A stretch of DNA of 64,000 bases from positions 372,001-436,000 of the forward strand of contig NW_026907803.1 in NCBI RefSeq assembly GCF_033807575.1. The letters are read 5' to 3'. The notes under the pieces are model-generated. The model had not been told where the DNA came from. It worked only from the letters and a program-made list of their open reading frames with translations, and made no database searches. Positions within the stretch are counted from its first letter, which is position 1; each line of letters begins with the position of its first letter. This DNA comes from Cydia pomonella (taxonomy: Eukaryota; Arthropoda; Insecta; Lepidoptera; Tortricidae). This document shows, piece after piece, positions 1-9,996 of this stretch. The position numbers and the translations under genes were made by a program.

Positions 1-60
1 TAAACTAGACGTAGGTTTTAGTGCAATAAAACAATTCTGAATGATTTTTTTAATTTAGTC
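1..60. other. Unannotated edge sequence
   Basis: AT-rich; nothing recognised. Confidence 0.3.
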
Positions 61-285
61 TTAACCACCAGAGCGTAATTAATATTTAAAAAAACTCCGA
101 GCGGCAATGTATTTCGTACATCATGGTCACTTGTGACAGTTCTCACGTCGCGACATTAAATGAGACGTTTTGAGTTAAAACAATGTAAATCGTCAATTTT
201 TTTATAAAACCTATGAAAGTGTGTCCATTATAGCCTAAACTAACTACCATTTGATTATGGGGTCGTGTTAAAAATACACGCTGTA
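61..285 (-). repeat. Dispersed repeat fragment, inverted relative to 3800-4310
   Basis: Two blocks recur in reverse complement downstream: 236-284 matches about 3806-3856 (GCGTGTATTTTT...CATAATCAAA) and 110-155 matches about 4257-4295 (AACTGTCACAAGTGACCATGAT). The blocks keep their order, so both regions look like copies of one family in opposite orientation. The family was not identified. Confidence 0.55.
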
Positions 286-1628
286 TATTTTCCATATGTC
301 ACGTATGATTAGGTAAATAACTAGGAAAATGTCTATATGGCTAGTTAAAATAATTTAAATACTTACCGTTATATTTTACTTACCGTGCTTATATTTAGTT
401 GTGGTCAGCTTTCCTTATTGTATAGCCGAAATGCTTCACCTGGTGTCCTCAAGATGTTTATTTATTAATTCGGGCTCCATTTATAACGGCTCGTGTTTTC
501 CTCCAGCACTATGAGTTTTCAATATTCGCCTGTTGGCCGCATCATAAATCTTGGGGCGGAAGCCAACGCTGCAACGACAACCTGCATTCCGCCTCCGACC
601 CATCCCAACCGCCTTAATATTTAATCAAAATTCTACTGTCAATTTAATTTTAGATCGTGTTTTTTGCCCCTAGACTTGCTGGGTCGCAGTTTCATAATTA
701 TGTATCTTGGAGAGTACGTAACGGTGTTTATATTGGAAATTTTTAGTTACATACATGGCAATGACAGAAAGTTTAGAACTAAGGTAAGTATTGTTTAAAC
801 ATGTTGACTTTTCTAACATGTCGCAATAAGCGCATAATGCGCGCAAGAGTCCTTTCGAATATTTTTTTTACGTGCCATGATGCCAATCAAGTAGAAAAAG
901 ATACGGCAATTTCTCTCTATCATTCTTCCATATTCGTGTAAGAGATATTAGCGTATCGCTACGTAGCGAACGATTGACATCTTGGCTGGCACCCTGATTT
1001 TATAAAGTTGATTAGTATTTCTAAATACTGACAATAACTGCGGCTGACAATCTAATACAAATATAGAATTATAGGACTAAAGAGATTGTGAATAAATTCA
1101 ATTTTCGTCTGAGTAGTCATCACCAATCAGTAGTTATCAATATCATTAAAGAATGTACTCCAATAAAACTGTTATTTTTAAAATACCTAAAACTACTTAA
1201 GTAAATACTGATGGCTATGATGTTATTCGTCAATCTTTGGCATTCCGAAATTGATATCGAAAAATTCAACCCATCGTAACATTTCACTATACTTCCAGCT
1301 GCTGTTTTGAGAGACTTTAGCGGGCACCAAAGAGTAAGTAAGAGGCTCTTTTGTCGAGTGCTCGCGCCATAGTGCTCGGTATCGCATCATTAATCTCTGC
1401 GCAAACACCTCGCCCCTATCGTCGCTGCAATCGCTATTGATTATCGAACAGTACACTGAATGTTGTTTTCACCTCGTTTGATTTTGGAGATTTACCTTTT
1501 GCGTTCTTGGAGTAGTGGCTTCAACTGATGAACTGAAAAGTACCTGATATCGAATAAATAAATAAATAATTTTGTTCAAACGACTTGATAAGTTACCTAA
1601 TTCATGTAGGGTACCTTATTGTTGTTAG
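286..1628. other. No recognisable gene
   Basis: AT-rich DNA. A 77-codon minus-strand frame (1223-1456) has mixed, protein-like composition, but I do not recognise it and see no supporting neighbour or clear splice structure. Confidence 0.4.
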
Positions 1629-2042
1629 TATCACCAAAGAGAATTTTAAATAGAAGTGGATTCTCAAAGAAAATTTTGTAGCCACATTAAATTTACTGCC
1701 ATCTTTCGACACATGATTAAAATTTTTAGAACACCATTTGACTTTGATCCTTATTTTTTCACTGATATTTGTTAAATATCAAAAAGTGGCGCCATCTTGC
1801 TGGCCATAGGCCAAAGGTTGTAGCGCCATCGCTCGAAACAATGCCGGCCTTTGATCTACATATTAGATTGCGCCACTTTTTGATATTTAACATATTAACG
1901 CATATCAGTGAAAGACTAAGGATCAAAGTCAAATGGCGTTTAAAAGTTTTAATCATGTGTCGAAAGATGGCAATAAATTTACTGTGGCTTATACAAAGTT
2001 TTCTGCGACAATCTACCTCTATTTCAAATTCTTTTTGGTATT
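1629..2042. mobile_element. Fold-back MITE
   Basis: The outer part of each half is the imperfect reverse complement of the other: about 1630-1795 pairs with 1866-2040. Matching blocks include ACTGCCATCTTTCGACACATG, split over the arms, and TTAAATATCAAAAAGTGGCG. Because of the symmetry, open frames on the two strands both begin MLNIKKWR, so neither is taken as a gene. TA lies at both outer ends, but a target duplication is not certain. Confidence 0.8.
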
Positions 2043-2452
2043 TTACGAAAGCTTCGGGCACTTCGAATTATGACACTATAGGGGAGGAGTGGCATGAAGG
2101 AGCCAGATTTTGAAAAAGCCACTTGCATTTATTTAGTACTTTTGATACAAACTTCGCGGGTTTTTTGATTTTTACGTGACAACACTGATTTGTTGTCACC
2201 CACCACGACATCGTGGACGCCAGAACGCCGCTGGATCAAGTCAAAGTTTAAATTATTAGGTATTTGGCTTCGTGTATTTAGTTTTATGGTAAGTAGTATG
2301 ATGTGATGATGATGTAATCCTGTTATCCCTCATTAGGGACATAGGGCTCGCAGAAGAATTTGAATAAATTGTTATGGTAAGTAGTATGGTATTAGTAATT
2401 AAGAATTACTAAATTGTATAATTACGTTCAAAGTTTTTGAGTTATGACCGCG
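2043..2452. other. No recognisable gene
   Basis: Non-coding, AT-rich, with a short GATGATGAT run near 2305. Nothing else seen. Confidence 0.4.
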
Positions 2453-2625
2453 GACCGGAAAACGCAGTAAGAGAAGACCTACAACAAGGTGGTCCGATGA
2501 CCTGGTTAAGGTCGCAGGGAGCTGATGGATGAGAGCGGTGTTAGACCAGTCATTGTGGACATCCCTGGGGGAGGCCTACGTCTAGCAGTGGACTCCTTTC
2601 GGCTGAAATGATGATGATGATAGGT
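2453..2625 (+). pseudogene. RTE-type LINE 3' end remnant
   Basis: Conceptual translation gives RRPTTRWSDDLVKVAG, then a stop, then WMRAV...WTSLGEAYV, a second stop, and QWTPFG before a GATGATGATGAT tail. This matches the extreme C-terminus and tail of RTE LINE proteins common in insects. Only the last 50 or so codons survive, with at least two in-frame stops. Confidence 0.75.
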
Positions 2626-2689
2626 TCATAGAAAAGGGAATGGGTTGATTGTGCATATATGTACTGTATATTTGTATTGGACCTCTTTT

Positions 2690-2830
2690 TTCCGTAGCCA
2701 TCAAGGAACCCTTAATAATAGTTTCACCATGTCTGTCTGTCTGTCCGTCCGCCGCTTTGCTTCGTGATCGTTAGTGTTTGACTAGAAAGCTGCAACTTGG
2801 CATAGATCACAAGTGGGCACATATGATGTG
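2690..2830 (+). repeat. Fragment of the GGGTTCCGTA repeat family (start portion)
   Basis: TTCCGTAGCCA, ...TAGTTTCACCATGTCTGTCTGTC and CGTGATCGTTAGTG...AGAAAGCTGCAA match the first 150 bp of the element at 50062-50797. Confidence 0.65.
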
Positions 2831-3700
2831 GGATGTGGGTACCATTAATCCGTTAACGCGTATCTAAAATAACTTTTTTGTATTGTTACTTATACCTATG
2901 AATTGTTAGTTTCGGTTCTGGATGTTAACAGGTTAGAACCACGGTGTCGGACTATCAAAGTTAAAAACGTTCTCCGATAGAAGGCTTTTTAGAGATGCCA
3001 TAAATATTCGCATTTATGCTGAATATTCGGTCGCCGAATATTCGGTGCTTCTGCCGGGACATTAACAGATTTTTTCAAGACACACAATGTTTTAAAACCA
3101 TTATGCAATCATGAAATAGAAGGAAGAAATGTCAGGACAGCAGTAGCTATTACGTATTCTGTTGTAGTACTTCGTAGGAGACACCCTATACGCTATATAA
3201 TAGTTTAAACGCTCACATTTGTTTTCCACAATAAATGCTTAAGAGCAGTATATACCTACGTCTCTTATTTGTATTAATTGTACCTGGCAAATATTTGGTA
3301 ATAGTTATTTTTCACAAAACAGTTAGGTATTTATTTGTACGTTTGGCCAACATAGTGGAGTTTCCATTGTGCCGCTGCGTCACGTACGTGACAAACTGCT
3401 CGTCTTAGGGATCGCCAAATATCGTTTAGTACGTGCGAGGAGAAAACCAACCCGCTGGGTAAATAAATCAAATATTTAAGTAACAGACTGTTCCGAAATA
3501 AAGTAATTTCTATCTCACTCACAATTTTTTGCCCTTCTCTAAAATTGTGCAAAAATATTGTTTCCACCCCTGTTACGAGTATGTTTAAAGTTAAGATAAA
3601 TATATTTCCTGAAAATACTACAAAAATTACACACGGTTTTACAAATTTCTACTATTAATAATTGTCTAGAATATACTTCACAAGGATTCACGTTTTTAGG
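2831..3700. other. No recognisable gene
   Basis: AT-rich. Contains short repeats of GAATATTCGG near 3005-3045. A 78-codon minus frame (3331-3567) is not recognised. Confidence 0.35.
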
Positions 3701-3800
3701 ATTCCGTAGTCAACTAGGAACCTTTATAGTTTCGCCATGTCCGTCTGTCTGTCCATCCTAGGCTTTTCTCCGTGATCGTTAGTTCTAGAAAGCTGCAATT
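3701..3800 (+). repeat. Second fragment of the GGGTTCCGTA family
   Basis: GGATTCCGTAGTC..., TATAGTTTCGCCATGTCCGT and CCGTGATCGTTAG...AGAAAGCTGCAA repeat the start of the 50062-50797 element. The match fades where the 3806-4310 repeat begins. Confidence 0.65.
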
Positions 3801-4310
3801 AATTGGTATCGATATAGAGCGTGTATTTTTGATACGGCCACATAATCAAACGGTAGTTTAGGTTACCGTATTACCAATAAATTATGTCTATGTCTAATGA
3901 ACACGACGACTTTTATTTTTCAATATGAAATAATTAGGCAAGCAATGTATCACTAGTTTGTTTAAACTTAAAAATCGCATTTAATTACCAAATTCAATAA
4001 GAGAATCTGAAATGCCTGTATTTAGGAAGCATTTATTGGACTTTTTAGTACAAAATGCTTTTTAATCTTTAAATGAATATTTTGACCATATTCCGCATAG
4101 TTATTAAATTTAGTATAATGTAGTACATTAGATTAATTTTATTTATGAATATAAGATTTGTATGCCCGTTAGCTGGCTGAATACACTGTTCTTTGAAATG
4201 TATTTGATAACATCCACTTGAGTGTATTCTAACAAATAAATCATTTGATTGATTAATGACGCGAACTCACAACTGTCACAAGTGACCATGATACATTCCT
4301 GCTCGAAAAA
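3801..4310 (+). repeat. Dispersed repeat, inverted copy of 61-285
   Basis: Contains the reverse complements of blocks at 236-284 and 110-155 in the expected order, but spaced wider (about 490 versus 175 bp), suggesting an insertion in this copy or a deletion in the other. Confidence 0.5.
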
Positions 4311-4556
4311 AAATAAAATAGTACATTACGATACAAGTGCGAAAAATAGGAAATTCGAAACGAGTGGCGATAAATTAAAACACGACCGAAGGGAGTGTTT
4401 TAAATCGACACGAGTTGCGAATTACCTATTCGCACATGTATCGTACAACGTTTTACAGTACATATGGCCCTTTAAATGTTCGACACAGTAACGTAATATG
4501 CTACTTCTCGCACTAGTGCTATAAAGTAGCCCCATATGTACTGTAAAAATAATTAT
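4311..4556 (+). repeat. Dispersed hairpin element, copy 1
   Basis: The inner sequence folds back: TACGATACAAGTGCGAA near 4327 pairs with TTCGCACATGTATCGTA near 4430, and TTTTACAGTACATATGG (about 4450) with CCATATGTACTGTAAAA (about 4532). The same element occurs in reverse orientation at 33679-33905. The 80-codon frame across it shows no family resemblance and is probably fortuitous. Confidence 0.75.
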
Positions 4557-4655
4557 GCTCTAGTAATTAGGGCTAAGTAAAAAAAAAAACAATAGTTTTA
4601 TAGCATTAAAACCTACATCTAGTTTAAGTTTGTGGTTATATCAAAAATACATAGG

Positions 4656-5155
4656 TACTTTGCATATCAATCAAACCGACAAAGCGGTAAAATAAATTTA
4701 TATAAAATAAAATGGCGACTTCACATTGGGCAATAGCCCAAGCCCTTTTATGATGAATCATTTGTTTTCGCTTAAGCTCTATGGTGCGGGGTGTCGTTGG
4801 AAAGAAGGAAGAAAACGAAGAGGGGTCTTCAAGAATTTTTTTTTGAAAAAGTGAATAATTTCGAAAATAATCGCTAGCAAAAAAAAATGTGTGTGTGTGC
4901 CCCCCCCCCCCCCCCCCTCTTCTAACTTTTGAACTATGGATGCAAAACATATAGACATTCCGTTTTTGAGTTATCGCAAAAGTCTTCTCTTGTTAGTAAA
5001 AAGACGTACAAAGCGTTGTGAAGGTACTCCCCTTTGTTTTTTATGTACACGATACTTTATTACTAATACCATCCTATCACGGTATATTGTGACGGACGGG
5101 TAACTATGGAACACTACACTGAGCATGGCCCGATATGCTCTTGGCCGGTGTTTTT
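4656..5155 (+). repeat. GGGTTCCGTA family element, 5'-truncated
   Basis: Aligns with the last two thirds of the 50062-50797 copy: ATCAA...CCGA.AAAG, GGGGT.TCGTTGGAAAG, a poly-C tract, CTAACTTTTGAAC.AT and the ending CTGAGC.TGGCCCGA.ATGCTCTTGGCCGG. It includes a (GT)n stretch and a run of 18 C residues at 4900-4917. Confidence 0.75.
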
Positions 5156-7406
5156 TTTAGTTTCCTAGCAACATTTTTACGCATAATCGAGTAAATTCCA
5201 ACACAATAATCTCATGTACATACGTCTTGGCATTAGCTGGTGGATGCTAACGGTAATTTCATCATGTTCCTTTTTGTGTCGCTCCGTACGCTGACCCCAT
5301 ACAAATAAGGTCCTTATTGAATTTTTCAAAGACGACTCATGTTAACACATGTTCGCGAGTTAGGGTGAAGTTCGCGCCACCGGCCCCGGACGTACCAAAC
5401 TTAATTTACCCCACTGACACCGCTTTACCGAAGTACTAAAAACGGAAACATTATGTAGTTATATTTTCTTACAAGCCCATCCTGATGTAAATGTACAATA
5501 CAATGCACATATAAATGGAACACAGAGATTACAAATTTAGGTATTTCAACTACAACTTTAAAAAACTGAAATTTGATTTAACCATATCAAAAACTTTCTC
5601 AGTGAAAGCATGCATCCGAGACTTGCATAGTAAGGTTTTAATCAGATAAAGTAGGTACCTTTAAAGCCGACGATGGCAAAGGTTTTCAGCTGAAACGGAC
5701 TCTTCTTTTTCGTCCATGCTCTCTAGGGAAAGGAATCAAGATTTTATTTAGTGTTTTTTCTACATTACAGTCGTATTACACATCGCATGCCGAATGTGCT
5801 ACAGGTCAACATACCTACAGAGTGGATCGAAGCCCCAAGATAACATGGAGAAGATGCATACTTTTTGAGCTATGACAGCATAAATAAATGGAAAAGAGGG
5901 AGTGATCCTGTCGTCAAGCTCACCATACTTGTTAACCTATCGAATGAGCTAATGCTTTTACGGATACTGGAAAGCGATATGTAAATGTAGTACATACCTA
6001 TACGTGGCCTGGATGTTAGTGAGATAACGATATGAGTTGTGCTGGTGTCCGGCTTTATTACCTACATATAACATGAGTATCGCATGATTATCCACCTGGT
6101 TTCTTGAGCTTAATAGTCGCCTCCAAACTTCCCCTTATAGCGACCCCATTCCTCACACAAAGTTTACCTTAAGTTCATATTAGCCTCACTGGATCACTGT
6201 TCACTCTGAGTACTGATAACGTTGGTCACAATATACCAGAGACATATCATTATTATAATAACACCATAAGAACGTCCTTGACTTGATCTAAAAGCAAATA
6301 TCACTGCCGCGTAGATTTGTTCGCGCGCACACTCCTTTTTCCTACTGTCGTTCTCATCTACCCTCTCAACTTCAGCCAAAAAATCCCAATAACCTAGAAG
6401 CGGTTATTTAACTTAAACGTGACTACTAGCGCCATCTACTCCATGACGTTGGCAAATATTAGCCGGTTCGCAATACGTTCGCGACAGATCCTTACTCATG
6501 TCATGTGTAGTGCCTTAAATGTGTGGGCAGAGCCCAAGAGTGCAACCCACCCGTCACGGCAGAGCAATGCCTAACATCGGATAGCTACCACGTACTAAAT
6601 TGTCGGGAATAATTGTAACCTTCATATAATTATATTTGTTTTAAAAGACTAAAACAACTTATTATTTTAACAAATTATAATTCCCACAATAAGACTAACA
6701 TCAGGTGGCTGCTTAATTAACATCAGGTAGGCCGCAAACTTGTTTACCACCGTCGCGGTATTAAATAAATGATCAGTATTAGTAATAATAACGTTCTATG
6801 TATATTGGAAATGGCGAAAATACCGCATCCAAAGCTTATATATTTTGTTAGAGGATAATCAAATGGAGCTGGTAAGAACACGATGTTCTAACGCGCAGCG
6901 AAAATTCACTGAAGCCGCCTCCGTGTCAGACGTGTATGTTGTTTTTATTGTTTTAAATGCGTACGTTATTTTTCGTAGAAAACCATTCCTAGGGAGAGAA
7001 ACGTGTTGTAAAATAAGGAGCATCTTAGCCGGAGAAACTTCTACGCGAAATAACAATTTGAATCGTTTTAAAGATTCAGCAGAGTTTTGTACGTGCTGTC
7101 TACTGGTATTTTACAAGGTACAACTCACGAATTAAATGTGTTTGTTAAAGTGACTTACTTTGTTTTACTTTATTTAGTTTTCAGGCTGGCTTCAATTCCC
7201 ACATTTTAGTTAGATAATATACAATGTTGTATTTTGTAGTAGTAGTAAACTCTTCATTGTACAAAAACACATAATAAAAGGAACTTACAATTAGGAAAAG
7301 CTAAGTACAAAGGCGAACTTATCCCTTCAAGGGATCTCTTCCAGTGAACCTTTGAGTAGATGAGAGCATATTAATAACAAAATTTGTGTATATATTTTGC
7401 AGAACT
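5156..7406. other. No recognisable gene
   Basis: Unique-looking AT-rich DNA. A short piece at 6705-6750 (ATCAGGTAGGCCGCAAACTTGTTTACCACCG, in parts) resembles the repeat at 23769 and 60200. Frames at 6194-6379 and 6845-7135 are short and unrecognised. Confidence 0.35.
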
Positions 7407-7422
7407 AATACCGATTCCTGTT
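7407..7422. repeat. Target-site duplication of the RTE insertion, left copy
   Basis: AATACCGATTCCTGTT, 16 bp, identical to 9981-9996 and flanking the LINE insertion exactly. Confidence 0.9.
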
Positions 7423-9383
7423 AGATTAATAGATTACTTTCTATGTGACAGAACATTACTTAAGTGTTTCAAAGATTGCAAAGTTATCGCCGGCGAAGCT
7501 TTGACATCGCAACACAGGATACTAGTAGCATGTTTAAAGCTCCCCTGTTGGTTCTCGAAATCGCAATATGACCCTAAACCTCAACCATGCATAAAATGGT
7601 ATAACCTAAGCAAACCAACTGGAAAGACTTTCAGCGAACAAACAGAGAAAGTTCATGAAAACACGATAACAAGACCTGGCGGGCCGGATGCCAATGCTCG
7701 ATGGAACGAGTTCCACTCCTACTGCATAAAACCGCTAAGAGTTGTTTAGGCACAACTAAAAGAAAGCTGAAAACCAACAAAGACCCTACGTGGTAGAATA
7801 AGGAAGTAAAAGCAACACTGAGAAACAAAAAGGTCATCTTTAAAAAGTGGCAGGCTTCGGGATCCGATGCTGACAGGGAGGACTATAAACGGACAAAAAA
7901 AGCGGCTAAGTCTTATGTGGCAGCGGCAAGAGCACAGAGCAGAGACACCTTCTACAAGAACTTGGGGGCGGCTCAAACAGAACACGAAATATTTAAACTT
8001 GCGAAAGTGCAGCGAAACCAGACAAAAGACATAAAACGTAATAAATACGTTAAAGACATATCTGGCAAACTACTAACCCGAAACGAGGATATAAATAGGA
8101 GATGGCAGGAATACTACCAAAATTTGCTAAACGACGAGTTTCCGCACAAACCACTAAACACGAACCAAAAAATCACAATTTCGGAAGTAAGAAAAACTCT
8201 AAGTAAAATGAAGGGCAAGAAAGCAATAGGACCTGACGAGGGACCAGCTGAAGTGTGTAAAGGGGCTGGAAACACCGGAGTGGCTTGGCTGAATAACCTA
8301 TTCAACGAAATTTTGGTAAACGGCAAGATACCGGAGAACCAGCACATTAGTCCCTTTCTATAAAAATAAAGGGGACGTGGCAGACTGCAGCAACTACCGA
8401 GACATTAAATTAGCCTCCCATACATAAAAAAATTGGGAGATTATCCTTGCCAAGCGACTAAATAAGATTGTCCAACTCACTCCGAATCAGTGTGGTTTCA
8501 CAATGGGAATAGGAACGATAGATGTAATACATAGCGTGAAGATTCTGATGGAAAAATACAGATCATTAAAAAAAGACCTTCACCTTGCATTCAGCGATCT
8601 TGAAAAAAGCTGATCGCGTACCAAGGGCACTGATTTGGCAAGCTTTGAGATCGCAACTTGTTCCAGAGCAATACATCTCATTGATAAAAGATCTATATCA
8701 GGGAATAACTACACGGGTTAGTCCTTCGGGTCAGTCCAACGATTTCGAGGTAAAAGTCGGAGTTCACCAGGGTTCCACTATAAGCCCGTTATTATTTAAT
8801 CTAGTGATGAACTATATCACGGAACATGTACAGCGTCCGCCACCTTGGTCATTGCTTTACGCTGACGATAGAGTTCTCATCTCAGAAACCTTAACGGAAG
8901 TGCAAGAACAACTCAACGTATGGCAACGGGCTTTAGAAAGCCATGGACTTCGAGTCAACAGGGACAAAACCGAATACATGATGTGTAACCTGTCTGGAGG
9001 CGCCGCTAATAGCAAAGCATCCGTAATGATTGAAAAGGAACCTTTTTTAAAACAAGTACAAGAATTCAAATGTCTCGGTTCAATCGTAGCCCCAAAACAG
9101 GCAACTGAAAAAGACATCCAGCACAGAATAACAACCGCCTGGCTCAAATGGAGGTCACTATCGGGCGTGCTATGTGACACCGGAATGCCCATCAAACTTA
9201 AAGGCCAAATCTATACACAGGCAGTCTGACCAGCGCTGATTTACGGATCGGAATGCTGGCCAATGAGAAAAAAGATGAGCAAAGGATGCACGTTACCGAA
9301 ATGAAAATGTTACGTTGGGCCGGAGGAGTTACGGGATTGGACAGGATAAGAAACGAATATGCTAGAGGAACATTCAAGGTCAC

Positions 9384-9390
9384 AAAAATT
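9384..9390. repeat. Target-site duplication of the nested insertion, left copy
   Basis: AAAAATT, matching 9722-9728. Removing the insertion and one copy brings the flanking LINE frame back into register, which independently supports these borders. Confidence 0.75.
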
Positions 9391-9721
9391 TATTTATTTT
9401 AAACTTTATTGCACAAAATATGTACAATAATGTACAAATGGCGGACTTAATGCCAAATGGCATTCTCTACCAGTCAACCATAGGGCCAAACAGAGACACA
9501 ATTGGTGCAGAGACAGAGAAAAAAAAAGTCAATTAATTAAAAAGAAAAGCAAACTAATATACTTATGAACTACATATATATCATATAAATACAAACATAA
9601 ATAAATACTATAAATATAATATTGATGAATATTATTTGAACTCTTGTTTTAGCAAATGCTTACGGAACATCCGCTTGAAAGAAAACTTACTTGGAACTTG
9701 GAGCTTGTCTGATGTTTAGAG
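9391..9721 (-). mobile_element. Short retroelement nested in the RTE LINE
   Basis: A 331-bp insertion. On the minus strand it ends GTGCAATAAAGTTTAAAATAAATA, split here as an AATAAA signal followed by an AAAT-type tail, and it contains GTACATTATTGTACATATTT and AGAGAATGCCATTTGG. Similar copies lie at 32463-32810 and 55587-55690. It has no coding capacity, so it is either a SINE or a severely truncated LINE 3' end. Confidence 0.8.
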
Positions 9722-9728
9722 AAAAATT
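9722..9728. repeat. Target-site duplication of the nested insertion, right copy
   Basis: AAAAATT, matching 9384-9390. Confidence 0.75.
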
Positions 9729-9980
9729 GAGGACAAACTGCGAGAAAATTGCTTGCGATGAAGCGAGACCAGGGCCATATGACGAGAGCAGGAATGCAAA
9801 TGGAGGAAATAAAGCGAGGCAGAGGCCGACCAGCCGCCACCTGGAAAAGCACCATCGAAAAAGACCTTAAAGCTAATAATGTAGATGCAGTGACAACACA
9901 AAATAGATTGTTGTGGCGAAAACGTACGAGGAGGGCTGGCCACAAGTGATATGGGAACACAGCCAGGAGAAAGAAAGAAG

Positions 9981-9996
9981 AATACCGATTCCTGTT
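9981..9996. repeat. Target-site duplication of the RTE insertion, right copy
   Basis: AATACCGATTCCTGTT, identical to 7407-7422. Confidence 0.9.

Larger units (their letters stand above)
7423..9949 (+). pseudogene. RTE-like reverse transcriptase pseudogene
   Basis: This codes for the RT part of an RTE-type LINE protein that would copy the element RNA at a nicked target. The frame changes several times: 7423-7746 in one frame, a shift near 7747, a TGG-to-TAG type stop at 7794-7796, open in the next frame to 8360, another shift, then 8585-9226. Recognisable motifs are KGKKAIGPDE near 8210, GVHQGSTISPLLFNLVMN near 8760, the catalytic YADD at 8858-8869, and a C-terminal KRGRGRPAATW near 9810. A small element inserted at 9391-9721 splits the C-terminal part; outside it the frame resumes with KIEDKLRENC. 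The copy cannot make a functional protein. Confidence 0.88.
7423..9980 (+). mobile_element. 5'-truncated RTE-like LINE insertion
   Basis: A 2558-bp insertion bracketed by identical 16-bp direct repeats, the mark of target-primed reverse transcription. It begins inside the end of the endonuclease region (translation RLIDYFLCDRTLLKCFKDCK), runs through the complete RT and C-terminal domain and ends with an A/G-rich tail (AGAAAGAAAGAAG). It is interrupted at 9391-9721 by a later insertion. The 5' truncation is usual for LINE copies. Confidence 0.9.

Noticed and set aside
4636..4950. 104-codon minus frame with a glycine run
   Set aside because: The glycines come from the poly-C tract of a non-coding repeat element.
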